This document shows, one piece after another, positions 26,340-34,294 of a stretch of 64,000 nt of DNA. The translations under genes and the position numbers were made by a program. Below the pieces are notes generated by a model. That model was not told where the DNA came from. It did no database searches and saw nothing but the letters and a program-made list of their open reading frames with translations. Every line of letters begins with the position of its first letter. Within the stretch, counting starts at the first letter, position 1. Origin of the DNA: Pseudoduganella umbonata (GTDB lineage: Bacteria; Pseudomonadota; Gammaproteobacteria; Burkholderiales; Burkholderiaceae_D); contig NZ_JACHXS010000012.1 in the NCBI RefSeq assembly GCF_014192225.1, positions 62,001 to 126,000 on the forward strand. Reading direction: 5' to 3'.

Positions 26340-27497
26340 ATGCGCAAGATTTTCGTTTCAATGCTGTCTTCGATGCTGGTTGCCGGCCCCGCCCTGGCTG
26401 CCCAACCCGATCTCACCAATGCTGCAGCCTTCGAGAACACTTGTACGGCCGCGGCCGCCCGCGCGCCCGTCACCGTGCAGGAACGGCAGGCTTATGTCAT
26501 CTGCAACGATATCGCGCTGGTGCAGCAGACCCGCACCTTCATTGAGCAGGGACTGCGCCGGATAGATCGGGAAATGCCATCGGAAGCCGCCGTGGCCCTG
26601 GCGGTTCGACAGCAGCTCACCTATATGCGGGCGCAACTGCGCAAGAGCCGTAGCATGCTGGAGAAAATTCGCATTACCTCGGCAAGCGAGGGGCTGCTGA
26701 TCGCTCCTTCCACCTGGGTGCGTGACCTGGATGGCGACGGCAAGATCGCAATTTCTGAACGCTATTTCTTTGCACTTCCTGCAAGGAACGACGGCGACCT
26801 GACGGTAGGCATGCCATCCGAAGACGAGGATTACTATGCCAGTGAATACAATCTGAATGCCACCATCCGCCTCGACCAGACCGATATCCTGTGGGGACTC
26901 AGCTACCACTACTATGCGGAGGCCCTGGTTGAAGTCCTGTTGTCGTATCAACTCGATCGCAACACCAATAAGCCAGACCAGGCAATACGCCTCGCGCATC
27001 CAGAGAACATGCGACAGGCCCAGGCACTGATCGTGGCGGGCCTGAAGACGTCAGAGAAGATGCGCCTGTCGGCCCTGGCCGAAACCGATGACGATCTCGA
27101 GTGGCTGGGCAATCCTCGCCAGGCCAGCACGGTATTTCCGGTGCCGCTCGACGATGCGGATTTCAATGTCTGGGGCGAGTTGATGGGCCACCTGATTCCG
27201 CTGTTTCAAGGTAAGACACTTCTGCCAGCGGCACAGCGGATGAGCGGGCCGCTTGGTTCGATGGGTAGTCTGTGCCCGGCTGGCAAAGGGTTCAGCCTGC
27301 AATGGTTCTTCCAGCATCCTCCAAAATATCCACTGGAGTTTTTCAACCGCAGCGATACCGCTCTTTACTGCCGCAAGCTCGATGCCGCCCGACCGGCCTC
27401 GGGCCTGTTCGATTTCATCGCGCGCTACGGGGAGGCCATGGAAGGCAATGGCCGGGCGGCCATGCGTTTCCTGCGCCGCCTGATCTGGGTGAACTGA
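26340..27497 (+). CDS. Exported hypothetical protein with EF-hand-like loop
   Basis: A 385-residue protein with a clear Sec signal peptide (MRKIFVSMLSSMLVAGPALA-AQ). The mature part is mostly helical, with arginine-rich helices near residues 60-115. Around residue 130 a D-x-DGDGKI-x-x-SE motif resembles a calcium-binding EF-hand loop. Four cysteines are spread through the mature part and could form disulfides. No known family is recognised. The leader ATG at 26340 is preferred to 26298 because it opens the signal peptide. It stands before a GNAT gene on the same strand, 43 bp away. Confidence 0.7.
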   Translation: MRKIFVSMLSSMLVAGPALAAQPDLTNAAAFENTCTAAAARAPVTVQERQAYVICNDIALVQQTRTFIEQGLRRIDREMPSEAAVALAVRQQLTYMRAQLRKSRSMLEKIRITSASEGLLIAPSTWVRDLDGDGKIAISERYFFALPARNDGDLTVGMPSEDEDYYASEYNLNATIRLDQTDILWGLSYHYYAEALVEVLLSYQLDRNTNKPDQAIRLAHPENMRQAQALIVAGLKTSEKMRLSALAETDDDLEWLGNPRQASTVFPVPLDDADFNVWGELMGHLIPLFQGKTLLPAAQRMSGPLGSMGSLCPAGKGFSLQWFFQHPPKYPLEFFNRSDTALYCRKLDAARPASGLFDFIARYGEAMEGNGRAAMRFLRRLIWVN

Positions 27498-27540
27498 GGC
27501 ACGTATTTTCTCCATCGGCCTTTGCTGGCAAAATAAGCCG

Positions 27541-28014
27541 ATGGACAATCTGACAATACGCCGTGCCACCGTCGACGATGCGCCCGCGATCGGTTCCCTC
27601 ATCCACGCCCTGCTGCCATACCTGACCGTGCATCCGCTAGGGCTGGGGGCGGAAAAATTCATCGCCAACGTCGGCATCGATGCCCAGCGGCGCTACCTCG
27701 GGCAAGACAGTTTCCGCTACCACGTCGCCCTGCGGGGCGAAGAGCTGCTGGGTGTCGTCGCGGTGCGCGACAATACCCACCTGTTCCACCTGTTCATCAA
27801 GGAAACGGAGCACGGCAAGGGACTGGGCCGGCGCCTGTGGGAGCTGGCGCGCGACGACGCCATGGCGAGGGGCAATCCGGGCGCCTTCACGGTCAACTCG
27901 GCGGCAAGCGCTACCGGCCTGTACCTGCGGCTGGGCTTCGTGCAGGCCGGCGAGCCGATCGAGCACGATGGCATCGTCGACGTGCCGATGCGGTGGGAAA
28001 GCGTGGGCGCCTGA
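27541..28014 (+). CDS. GNAT family N-acetyltransferase
   Basis: A 157-residue acetyl-CoA-dependent acetyltransferase. It shows the GNAT core: an N-terminal LTIRRATVDDAPAIGSLIHALL helix pair, the beta-4 strand GVVAVRDNTHLFHLFI, the pyrophosphate-binding loop KGLGRRLW, and a C-terminal LYLRLGFVQAGEPIEHDGIVDVPM segment. The acceptor may be an amino group on a small molecule or protein; the sequence does not say which. Probably co-transcribed with, or independent of, the exported protein just upstream. Confidence 0.88.
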   Translation: MDNLTIRRATVDDAPAIGSLIHALLPYLTVHPLGLGAEKFIANVGIDAQRRYLGQDSFRYHVALRGEELLGVVAVRDNTHLFHLFIKETEHGKGLGRRLWELARDDAMARGNPGAFTVNSAASATGLYLRLGFVQAGEPIEHDGIVDVPMRWESVGA

Positions 28015-28060
28015 GCGGCGCCAGTATTGACGACGCAAACACGGACGCAAACACGGCGGG

Positions 28061-28094
28061 CAAAAAGGACGCGAGCTCCCGAAGGAGCTCGCGT
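28061..28094 (-). terminator. Terminator of the PRC-barrel gene
   Basis: Read on the minus strand, an 11-bp stem (28084-28094 with 28069-28079) closed by a TTCG tetraloop is followed by CC and five T residues (28062-28066). It lies about 90 bp after the PRC-barrel stop. Confidence 0.75.
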
Positions 28095-28183
28095 TGCGGC
28101 CGGGTTATGGCCGAAGCCGGCGGCCCGCGCAGGACGCAACCGGCAGGGAGATGACGGGTCAGTGCAGCCGACCCGTCATGCCA

Positions 28184-28687
28184 TCACAGCACGCGGCCCG
28201 AATCCTGCCCGAGCGGCGAGCTGCCGGTGGAACTGGTGGAACTGGTGGAACTGCTAGAGCCGGTGGAACGGCTGATGGCACTGCTGCCCGTACCACCGCT
28301 GGTACCATAATAACTGTGAATCTCCGCGGCCCACGCACTGTTCGCCATGTCGGGCCAGCGGTCCTTGTCGAAGCCGGGCGCATTCTCGATGCGGTCCTTG
28401 TCGATATTCAGGCGCAACTGGTGATTCGCCGTGTCCAGTGCCAGCGCTTCCCACGGGATCGCGAACAGTTTTTCGCCGATCGTCAGCACGCCGCCGGACG
28501 CCATCACCACGTAGGCGACCTGGCCGCTCTGCATGTCGAGCATGATTTCCTTCACGGTGCCCAGGTGCTCGTCCTGCATGTTATGCACATGGTCGCCGAT
28601 CAGCGTGTCGGCGCCCATCAGGCGCGGTCCCGGGCCCTGGTGCCCCTGGTCGACATAGTTGCCGTATCCATCGCGTTCGAAACTCAT
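28184..28687 (-). CDS. PRC-barrel domain protein
   Basis: A 167-residue protein with a PRC-barrel (residues about 20-95: LMGADTLIGDHVHNMQDEHLGTVKEIMLD...VAYVVMASGGVLTIGEKLFAIPW). The C-terminal tail is low-complexity Ser/Thr/Gly. PRC-barrel proteins of this kind are stress- or envelope-associated, and some bind RNA-processing or photosynthetic partners; no specific role is readable. The start at 28687 has AGGAGG 6 bp upstream. The tail is encoded by a degenerate 9-bp repeat, which may vary between strains. Confidence 0.82.
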   Translation of the reverse strand: MSFERDGYGNYVDQGHQGPGPRLMGADTLIGDHVHNMQDEHLGTVKEIMLDMQSGQVAYVVMASGGVLTIGEKLFAIPWEALALDTANHQLRLNIDKDRIENAPGFDKDRWPDMANSAWAAEIHSYYGTSGGTGSSAISRSTGSSSSTSSTSSTGSSPLGQDSGRVL

Positions 28688-28830
28688 GGTCGCCTCCTGT
28701 TGAAATAAAAACATTTTCCGCCGGGGCAGCCTCGCGGTCTGTTCGTTCGCGCACAATTATCCAGCCTCGGCAGGGGGCGTTCATAGGGGGATGCGGGGCC
28801 GTTGCGGATGATGAAGCCGCCGAATTAAGC

Positions 28831-28836
28831 TATAAT
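28831..28836 (+). promoter_or_regulatory. Putative -10 element of the pyrG promoter
   Basis: A perfect TATAAT preceded by GC lies 42 bp upstream of the pyrG start. A -35 element is not obvious. Confidence 0.4.
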
Positions 28837-28878
28837 TTCAATTTCCCGCATCGCGCCTTTCCGGCGCCCGATCTCGCA

Positions 28879-30543
28879 ATGACCAAATTTGTCTTCGTCA
28901 CTGGTGGCGTTGTGTCGTCCCTTGGTAAGGGGATTGCCGCCGCCTCCCTCGCCGCGATTCTCGAATCGCGCGGCCTCAAAGTCACCATGCTCAAGCTGGA
29001 CCCGTACATCAACGTGGACCCGGGCACGATGAGCCCCATGCAGCACGGTGAAGTCTTCGTTACCGACGATGGCGCCGAAACCGACCTGGACCTCGGCCAC
29101 TACGAGCGTTTCATCAGCACGCGCATGCGCAAGGTGAACAACTTCACCACCGGCCAGATCTACGAATCCGTGATCCGCAAGGAACGCCGCGGCGAATACC
29201 TGGGCAAGACGGTCCAGGTCATCCCGCACATCACGAATGAAATCCAGGATTACATCCGCCGTGGCGCCGAAGGCTACGACATCGCGCTGTGCGAGATCGG
29301 CGGCACCGTCGGCGATATCGAATCGCTGCCGTTCCTGGAAGCGGCGCGCCAGCTGAGCCTGCGCGCCGGCCGCAAGAACTGCGCCTTCGTGCACCTGACG
29401 CTGGTGCCGTTCATCGCTTCCGCCGGCGAGCTGAAGACCAAGCCCACCCAGCACTCGGTGCAGAAGCTGCGCGAGATCGGCATTTCGCCGAATGCGCTGC
29501 TGTGCCGTGCCGACCGCAAGATCCCGGAAGACGAGCGCGCCAAGATCTCGCTGTTCTCGAACATCGAGGAACGCGCCGTGATCTCCGTGTGGGACGTCGA
29601 CACCATCTATAAAGTGCCGCAGATGCTGCACGACCAGGGCCTCGACGCGATCATCTGCGAGGCGCTGGACATCGATCCGGCACCGGCCGACCTGTCCGTG
29701 TGGAGCAAGCTGATCTACACGCTCGAGCATCCGAAGCAGGAAGTGTCGATCGGCATGGTCGGCAAGTACGTGGAACTGACCGAGTCGTACAAGTCGCTCA
29801 CCGAAGCGCTGCGCCACGCCGGCATCCATACCGAAAGCCGTGTCAACATCGAATACATCGATTCGGAAGAGATCGAAGCGAAGGGTACCGAAGCACTGGC
29901 CAAGTACGATGCGATCCTGGTGCCGGGCGGTTTCGGCAAGCGCGGCGTGGAAGGCAAGATCCGCGCGGCGCAGTTCGCCCGCGAAAACAAGGTGCCTTAC
30001 CTGGGCATCTGCCTGGGCATGCAGGTGGCGCTGATCGAATACGCGCGCCACAAGGCGGGCCTGGCGAACGCGAACTCCACCGAGTTCGAACCGCAGACCG
30101 ATCAACCCGTCGTGGCCCTGATCGACGAGTGGCAGAACCAGGACGGCAAGGTCGAAAAGCGCGACGTGAATTCCGACCTGGGCGGCACGATGCGTTTGGG
30201 CGCGCAGGCTTGCGCCGTCAAGCCGGGCACGCTGGCGCACGACATCTACGGCGGCGTGGTCACCGAGCGCCATCGTCACCGCTACGAAGCGAACAACCAT
30301 TACCTGTCCCGCGTCGAAGAAGCGGGCCTGGTGGTGGCGGCACGCACGCCGACCGAAGACCTGTGCGAAATCATGGAACTGCCGCGCACCGGCGAGAACG
30401 CGCACCCATGGTACATGGGCGTGCAGTACCACCCGGAGTTCAAGTCGACGCCGCGCGACGGCCATCCGCTGTTCACGTCGTACATCAAGGCTGCGCTGGC
30501 CCACAAGGCGGCCGCGGCGGAACAGAAAGGCGATGCGGCGTAA
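28879..30543 (+). CDS. pyrG: CTP synthase
   Basis: The 554-residue enzyme makes CTP from UTP, ATP and glutamine, the last step of pyrimidine nucleotide synthesis. The amidoligase domain begins TKFVFVTGGVVSSLGKGIAAASLA (P-loop-like). The class I glutamine amidotransferase domain has the nucleophile cysteine in GICLGMQVALIEYARH and catalytic His/Glu in QYHPEF. Full length for the family. It is followed by a terminator before eno; the kdsA gene found between pyrG and eno in many beta-proteobacteria is absent. Confidence 0.97.
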   Translation: MTKFVFVTGGVVSSLGKGIAAASLAAILESRGLKVTMLKLDPYINVDPGTMSPMQHGEVFVTDDGAETDLDLGHYERFISTRMRKVNNFTTGQIYESVIRKERRGEYLGKTVQVIPHITNEIQDYIRRGAEGYDIALCEIGGTVGDIESLPFLEAARQLSLRAGRKNCAFVHLTLVPFIASAGELKTKPTQHSVQKLREIGISPNALLCRADRKIPEDERAKISLFSNIEERAVISVWDVDTIYKVPQMLHDQGLDAIICEALDIDPAPADLSVWSKLIYTLEHPKQEVSIGMVGKYVELTESYKSLTEALRHAGIHTESRVNIEYIDSEEIEAKGTEALAKYDAILVPGGFGKRGVEGKIRAAQFARENKVPYLGICLGMQVALIEYARHKAGLANANSTEFEPQTDQPVVALIDEWQNQDGKVEKRDVNSDLGGTMRLGAQACAVKPGTLAHDIYGGVVTERHRHRYEANNHYLSRVEEAGLVVAARTPTEDLCEIMELPRTGENAHPWYMGVQYHPEFKSTPRDGHPLFTSYIKAALAHKAAAAEQKGDAA

Positions 30544-30844
30544 GGCGCCATGATGCCGGCCGCGCCGGATCGCATCGCCGGCAAGGCGAACGGCTTCGCG
30601 AACGGCGTCAAGTAATCGTTCTCCATTCTGTTTGAAACGGGCCCCGCGGCTGCATGCCGCGGGGCCCGTTTTGCATTGTGCAGCAAGCCGCCGCGCTTCC
30701 CTACAAAGCCATCCTCTGTTACCCTTGCTGCAATTTTGCGCGCGGGACAATGCAACAGCGTGATGCGGCGAGACCTGCCATCACGTCCTGCCATCACATC
30801 CTGCGTCGCGCCTTGCCCGTTACCCCCAACTTTGGAGACTACAC
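30544..30844. other. Intergenic region pyrG-eno
   Basis: The 301-bp gap holds the pyrG terminator and the eno leader. Immediately after pyrG, a 21-codon open frame (30550-30615) ends in TAA; it has no ribosome site and is probably not a gene. No kdsA remnant is recognisable. Confidence 0.5.
30637..30672 (+). terminator. pyrG terminator
   Basis: A perfect 14-bp GC-rich stem (30637-30650 with 30656-30669) with a 5-base loop, followed by TTTT. Confidence 0.85.
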
Positions 30845-32128
<1,284 letters not shown>

Positions 32129-32198
32129 TTGCCTTTGGATAACTGCATCTCAAGTAAAATGCACGTGAAGTAACAACAGCGTCTTTCACCAACATGAC

Positions 32199-32230
32199 AC
32201 CGGCCGGACTTCCCGGCCGGTTCTTTTATT
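32199..32230 (+). terminator. eno terminator abutting ftsB
   Basis: ACCGGCCGG (32199-32207) pairs with CCGGCCGGT (32213-32221) around a 5-base loop, followed by a T-rich tract to 32230. The ftsB start codon comes 4 bases later. Confidence 0.85.
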
Positions 32231-32233
32231 TCC

Positions 32234-32575
32234 ATGCGTCTGATTACCCTTGCCCTGGCAGCGCTGCTGCTGCTGATTCAGTATCCGTTATGGCTGGGGA
32301 AGGGCGGTTGGCTCCGGGTGCAGGACCTCGAACAGCAGGTCGATGCCGCCCATGCAAAGAACGACGAACTGCGCCGCCGCAACGCCAAGCTCGATTCCGA
32401 AGTGCGCGACCTGAAGGACGGCACCGGCGCCGTCGAGGAACGCGCGCGCTACGAGCTGTCGATGATCAAGCAAAACGAAATCTACGTGCAAATCCTGCGC
32501 AAGGGCCAGATTCCCGGCGACGGCGCCACGCCGGCCCCGCCGCCACCCGCCGAACCCGCCAAGCCGGCACGGTAA
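32234..32575 (+). CDS. ftsB: Cell division protein FtsB
   Basis: A 113-residue inner-membrane divisome protein. One N-terminal TM helix (LITLALAALLLLIQYPLWLG) is followed by a coiled coil (VQDLEQQVDAAHAKNDELRRRNAKLDSEVRDL) and the ERARYELSMIKQNEIYVQIL motif typical of FtsB. A Pro/Ala-rich tail of about 20 residues is added at the C-terminus. FtsB pairs with FtsL and FtsQ at mid-cell. No Shine-Dalgarno is visible: the start is directly preceded by the eno terminator T-tract, so expression probably depends on read-through. Confidence 0.93.
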   Translation: MRLITLALAALLLLIQYPLWLGKGGWLRVQDLEQQVDAAHAKNDELRRRNAKLDSEVRDLKDGTGAVEERARYELSMIKQNEIYVQILRKGQIPGDGATPAPPPPAEPAKPAR

Positions 32576-32598
32576 TACCTCAACAGAATGTTTCCCGG

Positions 32599-32662
32599 AA
32601 AATGGGGACGTACCCCATTTTCCGGGAAACATTGCTGGAAAAATGGGGTACGTCCCCATTTT
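32599..32662. repeat. Palindromic intergenic element, ATGGGGACGTACCCC version
   Basis: Arms of about 23 bp (32599-32621 and 32640-32662) carry ATGGGGACGTACCCCAT in opposite orientation around a spacer containing GGGAAACATT. An outer pair CTCAACA (32579-32585) and TGTTGAG (32674-32680) encloses the whole. It is related in spacer but not in arm sequence to the elements at 16.0, 34.1 and 42.6 kb. Confidence 0.85.
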
Positions 32663-32699
32663 TTAAGAAATATTGTTGAGCCCCAACTTGGCGCGGTGC

Positions 32700-32714
32700 G
32701 CACCATGGCGGTGC
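32700..32714. promoter_or_regulatory. NtrC-like palindrome upstream of amt
   Basis: GCACC-N5-GGTGC matches the core of the NtrC enhancer site. It lies about 90 bp upstream of the sigma54-type promoter, a normal distance for an activator working by looping. Confidence 0.6.
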
Positions 32715-32732
32715 TGTCGAGCTATCGAAATC

Positions 32733-32765
32733 GGTGCGAAATAACTTTGTTTGTGGTTTCGCACC
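32733..32765. promoter_or_regulatory. Inverted repeat GGTGCGAAA-N15-TTTCGCACC
   Basis: Perfect 9-bp arms with a T-rich 15-base centre sit between the NtrC-like site and the sigma54 promoter of amt. The centre resembles a flexible or IHF-type bend region. The arms share GGTGC/GCACC with the NtrC site. Confidence 0.45.
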
Positions 32766-32789
32766 AGGGATGAGCGTCACTCCGTTAAA

Positions 32790-32805
32790 CGGCACGGTTC
32801 TTGCA
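32790..32805 (+). promoter_or_regulatory. Sigma54 promoter of amt
   Basis: CGGCACG-N4-TTGCA matches the -24/-12 consensus TGGCACG-N4-TTGCW at all positions but the first, with the invariant GG and GC elements correctly spaced. The amt start is 42 bp downstream. Confidence 0.75.
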
Positions 32806-32846
32806 CTCCTTGTGTGCTTTTGCACTTTACTGGGGAGCGGTGGTCG

Positions 32847-34052
32847 ATGGAGTCGTTCAAGAGCGGTGGCGATGCCTTGTTTGTCCTGTTGGGCGGCATC
32901 ATGGTGCTGGCCATGCATGCGGGGTTTGCATTCCTCGAACTGGGCACGGTGCGCAAGAAGAACCAGGTCAATGCGCTGGTCAAGATCCTGGTCGATTTCT
33001 GCGTGTCGGCCATCGTGTATTTCGCCGTCGGCTACGGCATCGCCTATGGCGTGCACTTCTTCGGGCCAACCGATACGCTGGTAGCGAACAACGGCTATGC
33101 GCTGGTCAAGTTCTTCTTCCTGCTGACCTTCGCCGCCGCTATCCCGGCCATCATCTCCGGCGGCATCGCCGAGCGCGCGAAATTCTATCCGCAGATGGTG
33201 GCCACGGCGCTGCTGGTCGGCTTCATCTACCCGTTCTTCGAAGGCATTGCCTGGAACGGCAACCTCGGCATCCAGGCTACTCTGGAGCACACCTTCGGCG
33301 CGCCGTTCCATGACTTTGCCGGCTCGGTCGTCGTCCATGCCGTGGGCGGCTGGGCCGCGCTGCCGGCCGTGCTGCTGCTGGGGGCGCGCCGCGGGCGCTA
33401 TGGCAAGGATGGCCGCATCTCGGCGCACCCGCCGTCGAATATTCCGTTCCTGGCGCTGGGCGCGTGGATCCTCGCGGTAGGCTGGTTCGGCTTCAATGTG
33501 ATGAGCGCGCAAACGCTGGACAAGATCAACGGCCTGGTCGCCGTCAATTCGCTGATGGCGCTGGTCGGCGGCACGCTCGCCGCGCTGGTGCTCGGCAAGA
33601 ACGATCCCGGCTTCGTGCATAACGGCCCGCTGGCCGGCCTGGTCGCGGTGTGTGCCGGCTCCGACCTGATGCACCCGCTCGGCGCGCTGGCGACCGGCGC
33701 GGTGGCAGGGGCGATCTTCGTCGTCATGTTCACGCTGGCGCAGAACCGCTGGAAGATCGACGACGTGCTGGGCGTGTGGCCGCTGCACGGCCTGTGCGGC
33801 GCCTGGGGCGGCATCGCGGCAGGCATCTTCGGCAGCCATGCACTGGGCGGTCTGGGTGGCGTATCGCTGATGTCGCAGGTCGCCGGCACCGTGCTGGGCA
33901 TCTGCGTCGCCACTGTCGGCGGCGCGCTCGTGTACGGCGCGCTGAAGGTGACCGTCGGCCTGCGGCTCGATCCCGAACAGGAATTCGACGGCGCCGACCT
34001 GTCGATCCACAAGATCAGTGCCACGCCGGAGCGCGAAACCATCACCGGTTGA
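32847..34052 (+). CDS. amt: Ammonium transporter Amt
   Basis: A 401-residue inner-membrane ammonium channel with about 11 TM helices. Conserved segments include GFAFLELGTVRKKNQVNALVK, FEGIAWNG, DFAGSVVVHAVGGWAALPA and WPLHGLCGAWGGIAAGIFG; the last carries a pore histidine. ATG 32847 is chosen with GGGGAG upstream and follows the sigma54 promoter by 42 bp. Nitrogen-limited expression is inferred from that promoter and the NtrC-like site. No glnK PII gene is adjacent, which is less usual. The 3' side is a palindromic repeat that may terminate it. Confidence 0.95.
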   Translation: MESFKSGGDALFVLLGGIMVLAMHAGFAFLELGTVRKKNQVNALVKILVDFCVSAIVYFAVGYGIAYGVHFFGPTDTLVANNGYALVKFFFLLTFAAAIPAIISGGIAERAKFYPQMVATALLVGFIYPFFEGIAWNGNLGIQATLEHTFGAPFHDFAGSVVVHAVGGWAALPAVLLLGARRGRYGKDGRISAHPPSNIPFLALGAWILAVGWFGFNVMSAQTLDKINGLVAVNSLMALVGGTLAALVLGKNDPGFVHNGPLAGLVAVCAGSDLMHPLGALATGAVAGAIFVVMFTLAQNRWKIDDVLGVWPLHGLCGAWGGIAAGIFGSHALGGLGGVSLMSQVAGTVLGICVATVGGALVYGALKVTVGLRLDPEQEFDGADLSIHKISATPERETITG

Positions 34053-34094
34053 TGCTAATTTGCAACAGTACTGGCAGAAGATACTTCATTTCAG

Positions 34095-34156
34095 AACCGG
34101 TGACAGACACCAGTTTTTTTGAAATGTTTCCAGAAAACCGGTGTCTGTCACCGGTT
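34095..34156. repeat. Palindromic intergenic element, GACAGACACC version
   Basis: Perfect 17-bp arms (34095-34111 and 34140-34156) beginning AACCGGTGACAGACACC flank a 28-base spacer with GAAATGTTTC, the same length as at 16.0 kb. A T-run follows the right arm, so it may also serve as the amt terminator. Confidence 0.85.
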
Positions 34157-34201
34157 TTTTTGGAACGGAGTGTGCAGGGATGTAATATTATTGTCCTTGC
34201 A

Positions 34202-34220
34202 AATAAGAATCATTCGCATT
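34202..34220. promoter_or_regulatory. Putative Fur box of the haem receptor
   Basis: AATAAGAATCATTCGCATT fits the 7-1-7 Fur palindrome (AAGAAT-C-ATTCGC). It lies between a TTGCAA -35 (34197-34202) and a TAAGAT -10 (34220-34225), where Fur would block RNA polymerase. Confidence 0.65.
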
Positions 34221-34294
34221 AAGATGGTGGTCTTTGCCAGCCACCTGTCCCATCTCAGGCGCCAGCTTCCGACTGACTCCCTGACTGGAACACC

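Noticed and set aside
30550..30615. 21-codon ORF after pyrG
   Set aside because: No ribosome site and no similarity that I recognise; probably chance in GC-rich DNA.
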